64,000 bases of DNA from Clostridia bacterium (GCA_026414765.1 JAOAIJ010000042.1:1-64000); one strand, 5' to 3'. Positions 36,542 through 47,067 are shown, counted from the first letter of the stretch. The notes: generated by a model from the sequence alone, not told the origin. A program made the numbers and translations.

Positions 36542-37429
36542 CTAATGGTTAATTTCATATACTGATAAAGCATCGCTGAATGACATCTCTTGAGGAAAAG
36601 TAGTCAAGCATCCTCCCAAAACATAAATTTTATTCAGTATACTCACAGTTCCCATACCCCATTTCAGCTCGTCAAGCTTTCCAATAATCCCCTGATAATT
36701 ACTATTAGGGTCATACAATTCTATTGAATCAAGAATTTTTTCCACTTTAAAGCTGCTCTTTTCACTTGCCCAGCCTCCAAAAATATATATTTGATTATCA
36801 CATACTGCACACCCAAAATCATGCCTATTCTCAAGCAATTTTGATTTTGTATGCCAAACGTCAGCAAAATAATCATACTCATCAATTATTCCATTTCCAC
36901 TAATAGTGTAAACTTTATTATCTATTACAGAAGCACTCAAACACATATCCATTTGCGGCCAATCTGCTTTTTTACTCCACTTTCCATTTCCAGGGTTATA
37001 CTCATATACCTCATTTGTAAAACATCCTTTGGAATATCCGCCGATAATCAGAATACTGTTGTTAATTGCTGTTACACCAAAAGAATTAATAGGAGAGGGC
37101 ATCTCTGACTTCACTATCCACGTATTTGTACGAGGATTGTATTCTTCTATACTGCCTGATTGCACATCATTATTCTTTATGTTTCCTCCAACCACATAAA
37201 TTTTTGCATTTAAGGAAACTAAAGAAAATGTATTCTTTACATAGGGAAGATTTGCTTTCTTACACCAGTATCCCGCAGCAGGGTTGTACATATATAATTC
37301 ATTAGGCATATCAAACCCGCATGAATATGCGCCATTAAGTGTATATATCCTGTTATTTAGCGCAACAGCTTGAAGCTCCATAGCTCTTGGCAGTTTATCT
37401 AAACTGATTAGATTTAAACCGTAATACAT
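36542..37429 (-). CDS. Kelch-repeat protein
   Basis: A 295-residue protein made almost entirely of six kelch repeats; the beta-blade cores are visible as IYVVGG, ILIIGG, VYTISG, IYIFGG and IYVLGG, each followed by a tyrosine/tryptophan-rich strand (YNPRTNTW type). There is no signal peptide, so a cytoplasmic beta-propeller is expected. Function unknown; probably protein-protein interaction. Confidence 0.88.
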   Translation of the reverse strand: MYYGLNLISLDKLPRAMELQAVALNNRIYTLNGAYSCGFDMPNELYMYNPAAGYWCKKANLPYVKNTFSLVSLNAKIYVVGGNIKNNDVQSGSIEEYNPRTNTWIVKSEMPSPINSFGVTAINNSILIIGGYSKGCFTNEVYEYNPGNGKWSKKADWPQMDMCLSASVIDNKVYTISGNGIIDEYDYFADVWHTKSKLLENRHDFGCAVCDNQIYIFGGWASEKSSFKVEKILDSIELYDPNSNYQGIIGKLDELKWGMGTVSILNKIYVLGGCLTTFPQEMSFSDALSVYEINH

Positions 37430-37560
37430 TCATAAATCCCCCTTTCCTGCTTATAGTACAGGATTTATTCAGGAATTCACAGACTGTATTTTTACCATTT
37501 TTTATGCTATAATATATATAAGAAAAATATCACATATGGAACCGAAAACAAAAAACCATA

Positions 37561-38703
37561 TTATTTATAGTGAGAAATTGCTCTTTTAAAATCAGCTATT
37601 AAGTCGTCTATGTCTTCCAACCCGACGGATACCCTTATCAAGCTATCAGTAATGCCTAACCTTTCCCTTTCTTCACGCGGCATGGCTGCATGCGACATTC
37701 TTACAGGATAGGAAACTATGGTTTCGACACCCCCAAGACTCACAGCCACAGCTGCCAATCCGACATTTCTCATAAAGGCCTTTGCAGTATCCACTTCTTT
37801 AGTCTTAAATGACAACACCGCACCTGCACCTTCGGCTTGTGAAAAGTGTATATCTCTCCCTTGGTGGCTGTCCAGCCCCGGATAAAATACTTTGCTTACC
37901 TCCGGCTGTTTTTCCAGCCACTGTGCCAGTTTAAAAGCATTTTGCTGCTGGTATTCCATTCGCACTTTCAATGTTTTGATGCCTCTCAATAACAACCAGG
38001 AATCCTGTGGCCCTAAAACAGCACCAAACCCATTCTGTATGGAGTAAACCTTTTGTGAAAGATCTTCACCCTTTACAACTACAAGCCCGCCTACAACATC
38101 ACTATGACCACCCAGAAACTTGGTCGCGCTGTGGATTACTATATCTGCTCCCAGCTCTATCGGCCTTTGAAGGTATGGGGACATAAAAGTATTATCAACA
38201 ATAACCAATAGCCCCTTTTCCTTTGCCAGTTTGATGGTACCTTTCAAATCTGTTATTTTTAGCAAAGGATTAGAAGGTGTTTCCAGAAAAACAGCCTTGG
38301 TATTCTTCTTAATATAGCTTTCGATCTGATTGAGGTCACCCGAATCCACAAAAGTACTATCTATTGAAAATCTGTTAAATATCTTTGTTGCAGCCCTGAA
38401 AGTTCCTCCATAGACATCTTCACATAATATTATGTGATCACCTGCAGAAAATGTAGAGAGAATTGACGAAGTTGCAGCCATTCCAGAAGCAAAGGCAAAA
38501 CCCCTGTCACCATCTTCAAGCTTTGCTATCGTATCCTCCAATGCTTTTCTTGTGGGGTTTCCCGATCGCGAGTAATCGTACTCCTGAGGCGTATCCACAT
38601 CCTCCTGGTGATACGTTGATGCCTGATAAATCGGTATGCTTAAAGCCCCTGTATGTTTATCTATCTCATTGCCATTATGGATTAATCTTGTACCAAACTT
38701 CAT
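37561..38703 (-). CDS. Transsulfuration PLP enzyme (cystathionine lyase type)
   Basis: A 380-residue Cys/Met metabolism enzyme. DYSRSGNPTRKALE is the substrate/phosphate region, FASGMAAT follows, and the PLP lysine is in VIHSATKFLGGHSD. C-terminal VSLGGVETIVSYP is typical. As second gene after a close homologue, the pair resembles the metI-metC arrangement of B. subtilis, in which the second enzyme is the cystathionine beta-lyase; the exact reaction cannot be told from sequence alone. GAGGAGG precedes the ATG. Confidence 0.88.
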   Translation of the reverse strand: MKFGTRLIHNGNEIDKHTGALSIPIYQASTYHQEDVDTPQEYDYSRSGNPTRKALEDTIAKLEDGDRGFAFASGMAATSSILSTFSAGDHIILCEDVYGGTFRAATKIFNRFSIDSTFVDSGDLNQIESYIKKNTKAVFLETPSNPLLKITDLKGTIKLAKEKGLLVIVDNTFMSPYLQRPIELGADIVIHSATKFLGGHSDVVGGLVVVKGEDLSQKVYSIQNGFGAVLGPQDSWLLLRGIKTLKVRMEYQQQNAFKLAQWLEKQPEVSKVFYPGLDSHQGRDIHFSQAEGAGAVLSFKTKEVDTAKAFMRNVGLAAVAVSLGGVETIVSYPVRMSHAAMPREERERLGITDSLIRVSVGLEDIDDLIADFKRAISHYK

Positions 38704-38716
38704 AATACCATCCTCC

Positions 38717-39865
38717 TCACGCTAATGCTTGTTCCAGATCATTTATCAAATCTCCGGTATCTTCTATTCCTACCGATAGCCTCAGCAGCTTTTCATCTAC
38801 CCCGAGTCTTTCTCTCAACTCTTTAGGTATTGCAGAGTGTGTCTGGAGAATAGGATAAGTAATCAGACTTTCAACGCCTCCAAGGCTTTCTGCATATGAG
38901 ATTACTCTGACCTTTTCCAAAACCCGGCTTATTGTTTCATAATCTTTTACCGTAAAAGAAATCATTGCACCGAAGCCTGAAGACTGTTTTTTAGAAATCT
39001 CATATCCCTCATGATCAGTCAAACCTACATAGTGTACTCTTTCAACCGACTTATTTAAGTTCAGCCATTTTGCTATTTCACAAGCATTCTTCTGTTGCTT
39101 GTTCAGCCTTACTGCCAGAGTTTTAATTCCCCTCAGTATCAACCAACTGTCAAAAGGTGCCAGCACAGCTCCTACCGACTTTTGTACCAGTTTTATCCTT
39201 TCAGCATTTTCATCATCCTTGACTACAATAAAACCCGCAAGAGTATCATTATGTCCTCCCAGATATTTAGTCCCGCTATGTATTACATAATCAGCACCCA
39301 TATCCATAGGCTTCTGGAAATACGGTGTCAGGAAGGTATTATCAACTATAGTGATCATCTTATGTGATTTTGCGATTTCTACTGCAAACTGAATATCAGT
39401 AACCTTCATCATAGGATTTGAGGGCGTTTCTATAAAAATACCCCTTGAATTAGCCTTTACCGCATTCTTCAAATTCTCCTTCACACTTGTATCAATATAA
39501 GAGAATTCAAGACCATGTTTTTTACATATCTCCTCGAATAATCTGTAAGTCCCTCCATAGAGGTCATCAGAAACTATGATATGATCTCCTGGAGAAAAAA
39601 TTTCAAGCAAGGCAGAAATAGCAGCCATACCACTAGAGAAAGCAAAACCCGCTTTTCCATTTTCCAGTACAGCAAGAGTGTTTTCCAGCTCCTCCCTCGT
39701 AGGGTTCTGAAGTCTTGAATAATCATAACCCGTAGTCTGGTTTAGACCTGGGTGTCTAAAAGTAGCACTCTGATAAATAGGATAACTGATTGCTCCTGTA
39801 TACGGATCAAAACCTTTATCCCCATGAACAAGCCTGGTTTCTATATTAAGAGAGCTTTTTCCCAT
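38717..39865 (-). CDS. Transsulfuration PLP enzyme (cystathionine gamma-synthase/lyase type)
   Basis: A 382-residue homologue of the next gene, with DYSRLQNPTREELE, FSSGMAAI and the PLP lysine in VIHSGTKYLGGHND, ending SVGIEDTGDLINDLEQ. First in a two-gene unit with a 13-base gap, preceded by GGAGGT. By analogy with metI it would join O-acylhomoserine and cysteine; a gamma-lyase role is also possible. The strong promoter far upstream gives a leader of about 290 bases (separate entries). Confidence 0.88.
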   Translation of the reverse strand: MGKSSLNIETRLVHGDKGFDPYTGAISYPIYQSATFRHPGLNQTTGYDYSRLQNPTREELENTLAVLENGKAGFAFSSGMAAISALLEIFSPGDHIIVSDDLYGGTYRLFEEICKKHGLEFSYIDTSVKENLKNAVKANSRGIFIETPSNPMMKVTDIQFAVEIAKSHKMITIVDNTFLTPYFQKPMDMGADYVIHSGTKYLGGHNDTLAGFIVVKDDENAERIKLVQKSVGAVLAPFDSWLILRGIKTLAVRLNKQQKNACEIAKWLNLNKSVERVHYVGLTDHEGYEISKKQSSGFGAMISFTVKDYETISRVLEKVRVISYAESLGGVESLITYPILQTHSAIPKELRERLGVDEKLLRLSVGIEDTGDLINDLEQALA

Positions 39866-40159
39866 GTATTTATACCTCCTATACCCTGATTTTAACGCTT
39901 TGTGCTAATAATAAAATTTATAACTACTCTTTAAAAGGCAAAAACTTTTTTGTATTACAGGAAATAAATTATCTTGGTATAATGCCATAACTATAAGTAA
40001 AATTCCCCTGATTTTGTGTTTTGTATGTATTAGTTTTATAGAATTAATTATTATTATTCTTATATATTTACTAAGGTTTTGAATATAAAAAAATATCTTA
40101 AAAGACTCTTAATGTGTATATTTTATCTAAAATACTTATTCCAAGTATTCCGATAATTT
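39866..40159 (-). promoter_or_regulatory. Long 5' leader of the transsulfuration genes
   Basis: About 290 bases separate the likely transcription start from the first start codon. I looked for S-box (SAM-I), T-box (AGGGTGGNACC) and cysteine-related signals and found none, and no obvious terminator helix. The leader is A+T-rich and may still be regulatory. Confidence 0.4.
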
Positions 40160-40166
40160 TTATATA

Positions 40167-40194
40167 ATTATAACAATTTAACAAGTTCTGTCAA
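40167..40194 (-). promoter_or_regulatory. Sigma-A promoter of the transsulfuration genes
   Basis: On the minus strand TTGACA and TATAAT, both perfect consensus, are separated by 16 bases. Confidence 0.8.
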
Positions 40195-40219
40195 TACATT
40201 TACTGCAAAAAAAATAAAT

Positions 40220-40243
40220 AAGACCTATCGGTGGATAGGCCTT
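40220..40243 (-). terminator. Rho-independent terminator of the ydbC-like gene
   Basis: AAGACCTATC and GATAGGCCTT pair with one mismatch; on the minus strand the stem is followed by a T-rich run (TTATTTATTTTTTTT). Confidence 0.82.
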
Positions 40244-40292
40244 AATTCCGTTAATCATCTATGAAAATGTATTGTTTTATATATCGGGATTC

Positions 40293-40535
40293 CTACGCTT
40301 CTATCTTGAGAGACTCCTCATTTATCTCTGAAATAATACTTTTTAAGGCTTTTACCTCACTTAGATGTAATGTGATTCCTTTTCTCATTTTTTCATGTGC
40401 CCCATCCCACTCACGGATATCCAGCTTTGGTTTTCTTTCATTCCAGCTTACAAGGTTGACTTCTTTCCTCCATCCTTCCTGACCTTGTCCAATAACTCCA
40501 AAACTCTTTACAATCTGAAACTTTAAGTCTGACAT
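40293..40535 (-). CDS. YdbC-like PC4/single-stranded-nucleic-acid-binding protein
   Basis: An 80-residue protein with KLDIREWDGAHEKMRKGITL, the core of the PC4/p15 transcriptional coactivator fold known from Lactococcus YdbC. Such proteins bind single-stranded DNA as dimers. GGAGGC precedes the ATG; single-gene unit with its own terminator. Confidence 0.82.
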   Translation of the reverse strand: MSDLKFQIVKSFGVIGQGQEGWRKEVNLVSWNERKPKLDIREWDGAHEKMRKGITLHLSEVKALKSIISEINEESLKIEA

Positions 40536-40697
40536 ATATGCCTCCTAACCACCAGGTCGTATATACCTGATTTGCTATAATTTACCTTAATTATACGAGA
40601 ACATATGTTCTGTGTCAATAATTTTATTAAAAATTTTCAATATTTCTGTAAATTAATGTCATTTAAGCATTAAATAAGTATACCTTGCCTACGGAAA

Positions 40698-41381
40698 TCA
40701 ACTGCCTAATTCGACATTTTCACCATCCTGGAGTGAAACAACTTTTCTATGGGTAAAAGCAAAGAGCGCCACGGACAATATCATTGTAAAGGCTGCCAAT
40801 GCAAAGAACATCAATATTACATATATCCAACCACCCATTTTTTCAGGGTCTATGAAGGAATAAGTAAAGTATCCGCTCAGTAACCCCCTTACGGTATGAA
40901 ATACAAAATAGATAAACGGAATAATCAAAGGAAACAGCATATGCCGTTTTTCCATTCTGAAATGCTGTTTAATGATAACATAATCAATCAGTGACATCAC
41001 AGGGACAACTAAATGATTTACATATGTACAAAACAAATCAAAGTAGTATAAAAATCCAGTAGTCTTTCCCGACTCGTATAAGCCCTTCAGCAATACCAGA
41101 TAGTCGCTGTGCAGGAAAATAAAATAACAGCTTCCTGTTATAGAAATAGCTACCGTACTCATCAAACCAAATACTTCAAACCCTTGTTTTCTGAGCACAT
41201 TCCTCTTAGCGGCTGCAAAAAACCAGTAAACCCCCATAATAATATTTGTTTGTATTGTGTAATAAGTCAGTCTATCCCATTTGATACCCGTACTTTCCAT
41301 GAACATCCGGGGAAATACGGTGATAATAACAAGCACGCACATTAAGTATTGCAAAAAAATGATATACTTTTTATTACTCAT
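40698..41381 (-). CDS. Pr6Pr-family integral membrane protein
   Basis: A 227-residue protein with six membrane helices and YYTIQTNIIMGVYW near residue 40, FCTYVNHLVVPVM in the middle and a PFIYFVFHTVRGLLSGYFTY stretch, as in the Pr6Pr/FAR-17a group. Some eukaryotic relatives hydrolyse fatty acid esters of hydroxy fatty acids; the bacterial role is unknown. Ends within a few bases of the next intergenic gap. Confidence 0.75.
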   Translation of the reverse strand: MSNKKYIIFLQYLMCVLVIITVFPRMFMESTGIKWDRLTYYTIQTNIIMGVYWFFAAAKRNVLRKQGFEVFGLMSTVAISITGSCYFIFLHSDYLVLLKGLYESGKTTGFLYYFDLFCTYVNHLVVPVMSLIDYVIIKQHFRMEKRHMLFPLIIPFIYFVFHTVRGLLSGYFTYSFIDPEKMGGWIYVILMFFALAAFTMILSVALFAFTHRKVVSLQDGENVELGS

Positions 41382-41453
41382 TTTACCCTCACAAAATATA
41401 AATTTATTTATAATAAATAGGTGAATATCAAAATCGTAATCCGGATATCAATT

Positions 41454-42149
41454 TCACTTTTTAAAACAGGAACATACAATATCTCTCTTTTTATAATATA
41501 CTTTTAGAAATCTGTTATTTATACCATACCTGTCGTACCCGCCGGTCCCTCTGTTAAAGATCGACAGTGCCACATCACGCTTCTTCTTCCCCTGAAGGTC
41601 TTTTACCCGCTTGTCTTTTAATATCCAGCTGTACATAGCCGTACCCCAATTGATATTAATCTTACCGTCAAGCGGTTTGTTAGGTGTTTTCAAAGTTTTT
41701 GAAAGACTGTCGAAATGGGTTTTGCTTATTTGAAAATAACCTTTACTTACACCGTTGGAACACTTTTCGTTAAAATTACTTTCAGTATAAATAAGCGCCA
41801 GCATATCAATGTAATCCAGTTTCCTGCTCTTGCAAAAATCCCATAGTACCTTCTGATGCTCCTTTTTAAGAGCGAGTGCTTTGCTGTACCAAAGAGTTTC
41901 CTGATTTTCTGCTTTTACCTGCTTATTCTTTTCCGGTGCTGCTATGCTGCTATCTGCAGTATTAGGAGCATATGTAGAAAATTTCTTACAAGCAGCTTTG
42001 GTGAGAGGTATTGTATATGATTTTATGATTTCCGGCTTGTTTTTTTGTACAGGCTCATTGTAATAGGCATATACCGGAACTGCAGATAAACTGACCGTTT
42101 CAAAAACCAGAATAAAAACAACGCTTAGCAGCCTTATCCTTTTTGCCAT
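41454..42149 (-). CDS. Secreted lytic-transglycosylase-like protein
   Basis: A 231-residue protein with a signal peptide (residues 1-28, cleavage near VYAYY), a low-complexity linker, and a C-terminal SLT-like domain: LIYTESNFN (catalytic Glu), GYFQISKTHF and INWGTAMYSW. It would cleave the glycan strands of peptidoglycan. ATG with GAGGTGTG upstream. Confidence 0.82.
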   Translation of the reverse strand: MAKRIRLLSVVFILVFETVSLSAVPVYAYYNEPVQKNKPEIIKSYTIPLTKAACKKFSTYAPNTADSSIAAPEKNKQVKAENQETLWYSKALALKKEHQKVLWDFCKSRKLDYIDMLALIYTESNFNEKCSNGVSKGYFQISKTHFDSLSKTLKTPNKPLDGKININWGTAMYSWILKDKRVKDLQGKKKRDVALSIFNRGTGGYDRYGINNRFLKVYYKKRDIVCSCFKK

Positions 42150-42286
42150 TTCACACCTCTATTACTAAGTATATGAATAACATCACGGATATTATATCAA
42201 TAAACCAGCGTTTTCGGAAAGCATTTCCTTTGAATTCTTTTTCAGAGTATCATATCCGATTAAGCCTGTGATTACAGAAATCAGGT

Positions 42287-43249
42287 TCATACTTTATAAA
42301 AGTAATTAATAATTGCTGCTAATGCTATGGTTAAAGCAAGTATAGCATTTATAACCACAAAATTCTTAACTGCCGATACAAAAGTATCCTTTTTTGCCTG
42401 TTTTTCATAAAAGACCTTTATATGCCTGTTTACAGGAACAAAGGTGATAAGTACAATCACCGAAACAAATGGCGCAACTCTTAAAAGCAATAAAATGATC
42501 AAATCTATATATACAAGGTAGTAGGATATTTTGTAGACTTTCAGAGCGTTAGCTTTCCCAATGTATATGGGCAGGGTATATCTCTTGTTTTCTATATCAT
42601 CCTCTATATCACATATGTTATTAGCGAGCATAATATTTGCTATACCGATAACAGCAGGCACCGATATTAAGAATACATAAAGCACTTCAAGGATATCAAT
42701 TTTCATATTCAGGATTCCGTTTTGCAGGACAATATTTATCAAATCTTTATCAAAGACATGAATATATACAGCAATATAAGGAATAAAAAAACCCATAAAC
42801 CCACCCGATAATATCTCTCCAAAAGGAGTACGGGATATCGGGACTGGCCCGAAAGAGTAGAGAATGCCTGTTGCAAAAGATATAGCTCCCAGGATAAGGA
42901 CCACAATATTTGTATTCAGGTATAGCATAATGCCAAATGTGGCTGCTACTGATAGTAAGACAATAATAGCAGACAATACCGTAATTTCCTTAAGGTTATA
43001 CCGGACAATTGCGTTATGGTTTTCGTAACCATATCCTGTTTTTTTACTTGCTCTTTTATAGTCAAGATAATTATTTATTGCTGTTGTAGCCATATCTATG
43101 CATAACAGCGACACAAGCATAAAAACAAAGTTTCTTAAATCGAAAGCATCAAATCTATACAGTGCATAAAAAGTTCCAAGTAAAAATGGGATAATACTCG
43201 CAACTTTTGTTTGAATCTCAACCAGTTTTAGAAAACTGTGAACAGACAT
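42287..43249 (-). CDS. UbiA-family prenyltransferase (MenA-like)
   Basis: A 320-residue integral membrane enzyme with about nine helices. The first Asp-rich motif is INNYLDYKRA and the second is NICDIEDDIENKRYTLP. MenA attaches a prenyl chain to 1,4-dihydroxy-2-naphthoate. No other menaquinone gene is here, so another aromatic acceptor is possible. I take the ATG at 43,249 with AAAGGAAG upstream, which gives the usual start MSVHSFLKLVEIQTK; an ATG seven codons earlier is an alternative. Confidence 0.82.
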   Translation of the reverse strand: MSVHSFLKLVEIQTKVASIIPFLLGTFYALYRFDAFDLRNFVFMLVSLLCIDMATTAINNYLDYKRASKKTGYGYENHNAIVRYNLKEITVLSAIIVLLSVAATFGIMLYLNTNIVVLILGAISFATGILYSFGPVPISRTPFGEILSGGFMGFFIPYIAVYIHVFDKDLINIVLQNGILNMKIDILEVLYVFLISVPAVIGIANIMLANNICDIEDDIENKRYTLPIYIGKANALKVYKISYYLVYIDLIILLLLRVAPFVSVIVLITFVPVNRHIKVFYEKQAKKDTFVSAVKNFVVINAILALTIALAAIINYFYKV

Positions 43250-43270
43250 GGTCAATAGCTTCCTTTCCAT

Positions 43271-43519
43271 AATTCAGCCTGTCCAGCCGATCTGCTTTAT
43301 TCGCAAGTTTCCCTAGCATCCGCTATGTTACTGCAAAAGAAATTCCACCCAACTGGCGCAACGTGTTTTTATAGCCTGTAAATATATGGCCAATAAAACT
43401 ATAGCATAATTACAATAAAGTATTATATCATAAATGCTTATATATATTCTGATTATTGAGTTGTTTATATTTATTGATATAAACTGTTATAATAAATCGG
43501 TATAACGGCTATAAAATAT
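43271..43519. other. Gene-free stretch between UbiA-like and OFA transporter genes
   Basis: Apart from the upstream region of the prenyltransferase gene I see nothing coding here; the rest, up to the terminator that follows, is A+T-rich filler. Confidence 0.5.
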
Positions 43520-43553
43520 AAAATGCAGTCTCCTCACCGGGAAACTGCATTTT
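43520..43553 (-). terminator. Rho-independent terminator of the OFA transporter gene
   Basis: AAAATGCAGT pairs perfectly with ACTGCATTTT about 45 bases after the transporter stop codon. Confidence 0.82.
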
Positions 43554-43598
43554 ACATAGTATCTTTTATATACTTATTTTATTTATTGATAAGAAAAC

Positions 43599-44864
43599 TT
43601 ACTTTGCTTGCACTTCTTTCTTAAGCTTGGGAGCTTTAAGCGCTGATATAATTAAAACACCTACAACAGCTGCAATACCTGCAATTATAAACGCAGTTGT
43701 GAAAGCTTTTGTCTTGCTCAAATAAGCAACTGTATATGATGAAGCAACAGCTCCAACACCGAACCCAAGAAGGATCATACCATAGATTGTTGCTACATTC
43801 TTAGTTCCGAAGAAGTCAGCAGTCAATGCCGGGAATACCCCCAGGAATCCACCGTATGAAAATCCTATTACAGCTATGAAAACGAGCATCAAATACGCTT
43901 TTGCGAAAGATACACAAACAATTGAAATTCCGGCAAGAACAAGAAGTACCAATATAGTTTTCTTTCTTCCTAGTTTATCGGATATCCATCCCCAGAATAC
44001 ACGACCAAAGGAGTTACATCCTGTAATTATCATTACTCCGGCAACAGCAGCACCTTTAGTCAATCCACTGTCAGGCTGCAAACCAAGTATTTTAGCCATA
44101 GGGATCATCATTGACCCGGCAGCAGTAGCACACATAAGAGCAATAGTTATCATATAAAACTGAGGTGTCTTTAAAACTTCCGAAGGTGTAAAGTTCTGAG
44201 CTATTATACCATCCTTTGGTGCAGGTGGTACCCAACCTGCCGGCTTAAACCCTTCGGGTGGGTTTTTGATAAAAAATGAACCTAAAACAGTAACAACAAC
44301 GAATATAATACCTAATACAGCAAATGTACTTAAAACACCTATTTCCTTTATCAAAGCCTCCGCAACCGGGGTAAATATCAACCCGCCAAATCCAAGTGCC
44401 GCAACGATTATTCCTGTTACTAGACCTCTTTTATCCGGGAACCATTTCTGGCATGTCGCAATGGTAGTTGTATAAGCCATTCCCATACCAAAACCACCTA
44501 AGATACCATAAGTAAGCCAAAGTAACCATGGAGTTGATTCTGTTGTAAATTGAGCCAGAAAAAATCCTACTCCCATTACTATACCTGCAGCAATAATAAC
44601 AGGTTTCGGCTGTTTCAATTTGTCCTGAATTCTTCCACCAACCGTGCTACCGAAAGTTAACACGAACAACAGCAATGCATATGCAAGGGTTCCGTGTGTA
44701 GCAGGCCAATTAAATAAAGCATTTGGAGTTGCTTTTGTAATGATCAGGTACGATTGGAATACGCTCCATATATAAGCAGTACCCAAACACATCTGAATTG
44801 CAATACTTGCGATGACTGGTATCCAGCGATTGGTTTTTGTTGCAGTAGTAGCTACTTTAGTCAT
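43599..44864 (-). CDS. MFS transporter of the oxalate/formate antiporter (OFA) family
   Basis: A 421-residue twelve-helix MFS protein. NRWIPVIASIAIQMCLGTAYIWSVF at the start and GFSYGGFLGVFPALTADFFG in the C-terminal half are hallmarks of the OFA/YhjX group. It probably exchanges small carboxylates. I use the ATG at 44,864 with AAGGAGTAT; a start seven codons earlier overlaps that site. Next to pckG, a C4-carboxylate-related role is possible but unproven. Confidence 0.88.
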   Translation of the reverse strand: MTKVATTATKTNRWIPVIASIAIQMCLGTAYIWSVFQSYLIITKATPNALFNWPATHGTLAYALLLFVLTFGSTVGGRIQDKLKQPKPVIIAAGIVMGVGFFLAQFTTESTPWLLWLTYGILGGFGMGMAYTTTIATCQKWFPDKRGLVTGIIVAALGFGGLIFTPVAEALIKEIGVLSTFAVLGIIFVVVTVLGSFFIKNPPEGFKPAGWVPPAPKDGIIAQNFTPSEVLKTPQFYMITIALMCATAAGSMMIPMAKILGLQPDSGLTKGAAVAGVMIITGCNSFGRVFWGWISDKLGRKKTILVLLVLAGISIVCVSFAKAYLMLVFIAVIGFSYGGFLGVFPALTADFFGTKNVATIYGMILLGFGVGAVASSYTVAYLSKTKAFTTAFIIAGIAAVVGVLIISALKAPKLKKEVQAK

Positions 44865-45153
44865 TAGATATACTCCTTTTCTCAAATTGGTTATTTTGAC
44901 ATGGTACTCAAAAATTCAGAATAAACTTTATCAAGAGTACTTTTACACTTATGGAACTTAATACAGATCATTTTCTTTGGCTGTATCTGCAAATAGTCCA
45001 TAAGTATTCTAATGATATTACAATTCTGTCTGTGATACAATCATGTTTATAAACAGAATACAAAAGCGTAAAATTATTCACTCTTGTCGAAGAAAAGCGT
45101 AAAAATCTGTTATTCCCCATTTGTTAAATTTCATATCAGTATATATAAATAAA
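44865..45153. other. Gene-free upstream region of the OFA transporter
   Basis: No credible coding sequence. It must hold the transporter promoter; several AT-rich hexamers fit poorly and none stands out. Confidence 0.4.
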
Positions 45154-45202
45154 ACCGGCTGATAAAACAGAGTAATTATACTCAGAAGTCTTATCAGCCG
45201 GT
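45154..45202 (-). terminator. Rho-independent terminator of pckG
   Basis: ACCGGCTGATAA and TTATCAGCCGGT pair perfectly; on the minus strand the stem runs into TTTTATTTATAT. Confidence 0.88.
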
Positions 45203-45270
45203 ATACAGCTAAATGATTATTAACTTGAATATATTTTCAGACTTACAGATTCAGAATCTGCTTGTTTATA

Positions 45271-47067
45271 TTAAGCCTGAAGACGTTTTTCCAAAGCATC
45301 CAACTGTGCAGCCAGCTCTTTAGGGAGTTTGCCGCCAAACTTAGCATAATGCTCTCTTACAGATGCAACTTCCTTCATCCACTCATCCTTCTTAACTTTA
45401 AGCAATTCTGCCATATCATCAGCACTCACATCAAGACCTGCAGTATCTATTGCATCTTCAGTCGGCATGTAACCGATAGGTGTCTTAACAGCTTTGCCTT
45501 GTCCGGAAACTCTTTCTACAACCCACTTGAGTACACGGCTGTTTTCACCGAATCCAGGCCAGAGCCATTTACCGCTGTCATCTTTACGGAACCAGTTTAC
45601 ATAGAATATCTTTGGCAGTTTATCTGCTTCAGTTTTTGTTCCGATATTCAGCCAATGCTGGAGATAATCACATACATTGTATCCTATAAAAGGCAACATT
45701 GCGAATGGGTCACGGCGAACCTGACCGATTTTATCGGAAATAGCAGCAGCTGTAATTTCTGACCCCATGATTGAACCCATGAATACACCGTGGTTCCAGT
45801 CAAAGCTTTCATGAACCAATGGAATAGTGCTAGGACGACGTCCACCGATCAATATCGCTGAAATAGGTACTCCAGCAGGATCTTCCCACTCAGGAGCAAT
45901 TACAGGACACTGGTTTGCAGGTGCTGTAAAACGCGCATTTGGATGAGCAGCAGGAGTCTCAGAGCCTGGAGCCCAATCCTTGTTTTTCCAGTCAACGAGG
46001 TGATCTGGAGCGTTATATCCTATACCTTCCCACCAAACATCACCATCATCAGTAATACCAACATTTGTGAATATAGTGTTCTTTTCTATACTGCGCATTG
46101 CGTTCGGGTTTGAATCCATTGATGTACCTGGAGCAACACCGAAGAAACCTGCTTCCGGATTGATTGCGTAAAGGCGTCCATCTTTTCCGAACTTCATCCA
46201 TGCTATATCATCACCGATTGTTTCAACTTTCCATCCTGGAATTGTCGGAACAAGCATTGCCAGGTTAGTCTTTCCACAAGCACTCGGGAAAGCACCTGCA
46301 ATATAGGTTTTATTTCCATTAGGATCTGTCAGACGGAGGATAAGCATATGCTCAGCCAGCCAACCTTCGTCACGAGCCAGAACTGAAGCTATACGGAGAG
46401 CAAAACATTTCTTGCCTAAAAGAGCATTTCCACCGTAACCTGAACCATATGACCAGATAGTTCTCTCTTCCGGGAAGTGGCTGATATATTTCTTTTCAAT
46501 CGGTGCACAAGGCCATTTGGAATCTTTTTGTCCTTCAGCCAAAGGAGCACCTACTGAGTGAAGGCAAGGAACGAAATCACCGTCTTCACCAAGTACTTCA
46601 AGTACTTTGCTGCCTATACGTGTCATAATTCTCATGTTAACTACAACATACGGGCTGTCTGACAGCTCAACACCGATTTTGGAAATAGGTGAACCTATAG
46701 GTCCCATAGAGAAAGGAATTACATACATTGTTCTTCCCTTCATACAACCCTTGTATAAATCTCTCATAGTTGCCTTTAGTTCATTAGGATCAACCCAGTT
46801 ATTTGTCGGTCCGGCATCTTCCTGTGCTTTGGAAGCGATATATGTTCTGTCTTCCACACGAGCTACGTCAGATGGGTCACTGTTGAATGCATAACATCCG
46901 GGGCGTTTTTCAGGATTTAGCACCTTCGCCATTCCTGCATCCACCATTTCCTTCAGCAGGCGGTCGTTCTCTTCTTGTGAACCGTCACACCAGTATATCT
47001 GGTCGGGCTGACACATATCTGCTATTTCTTTTACCCATGCTTGCAATTTCTTGTTTTTTGTACTCAT
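45271..47067 (-). CDS. pckG: Phosphoenolpyruvate carboxykinase, GTP-dependent
   Basis: A 598-residue GTP-type PEPCK. The substrate-binding [20 protein letters not shown], the kinase-1a loop [15 protein letters not shown] with its reactive Cys, and the metal site [11 protein letters not shown] are all present; [17 protein letters not shown] is the nucleotide-binding region. It interconverts oxaloacetate and PEP with GTP/GDP; in Clostridia it often links glycolysis to malate or succinate. The ATG at 47,067 (with AAAGGGG) is preferred to the adjacent in-frame TTG. Confidence 0.96.
   Translation of the reverse strand: MSTKNKKLQAWVKEIADMCQPDQIYWCDGSQEENDRLLKEMVDAGMAKVLNPEKRPGCYAFNSDPSDVARVEDRTYIASKAQEDAGPTNNWVDPNELKATMRDLYKGCMKGRTMYVIPFSMGPIGSPISKIGVELSDSPYVVVNMRIMTRIGSKVLEVLGEDGDFVPCLHSVGAPLAEGQKDSKWPCAPIEKKYISHFPEERTIWSYGSGYGGNALLGKKCFALRIASVLARDEGWLAEHMLILRLTDPNGNKTYIAGAFPSACGKTNLAMLVPTIPGWKVETIGDDIAWMKFGKDGRLYAINPEAGFFGVAPGTSMDSNPNAMRSIEKNTIFTNVGITDDGDVWWEGIGYNAPDHLVDWKNKDWAPGSETPAAHPNARFTAPANQCPVIAPEWEDPAGVPISAILIGGRRPSTIPLVHESFDWNHGVFMGSIMGSEITAAAISDKIGQVRRDPFAMLPFIGYNVCDYLQHWLNIGTKTEADKLPKIFYVNWFRKDDSGKWLWPGFGENSRVLKWVVERVSGQGKAVKTPIGYMPTEDAIDTAGLDVSADDMAELLKVKKDEWMKEVASVREHYAKFGGKLPKELAAQLDALEKRLQA

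Noticed and set aside
39866..40160. SAM-I or T-box riboswitch before the transsulfuration genes
   Set aside because: No S-box core and no AGGGTGGNACC T-box sequence; only the long leader is reported.
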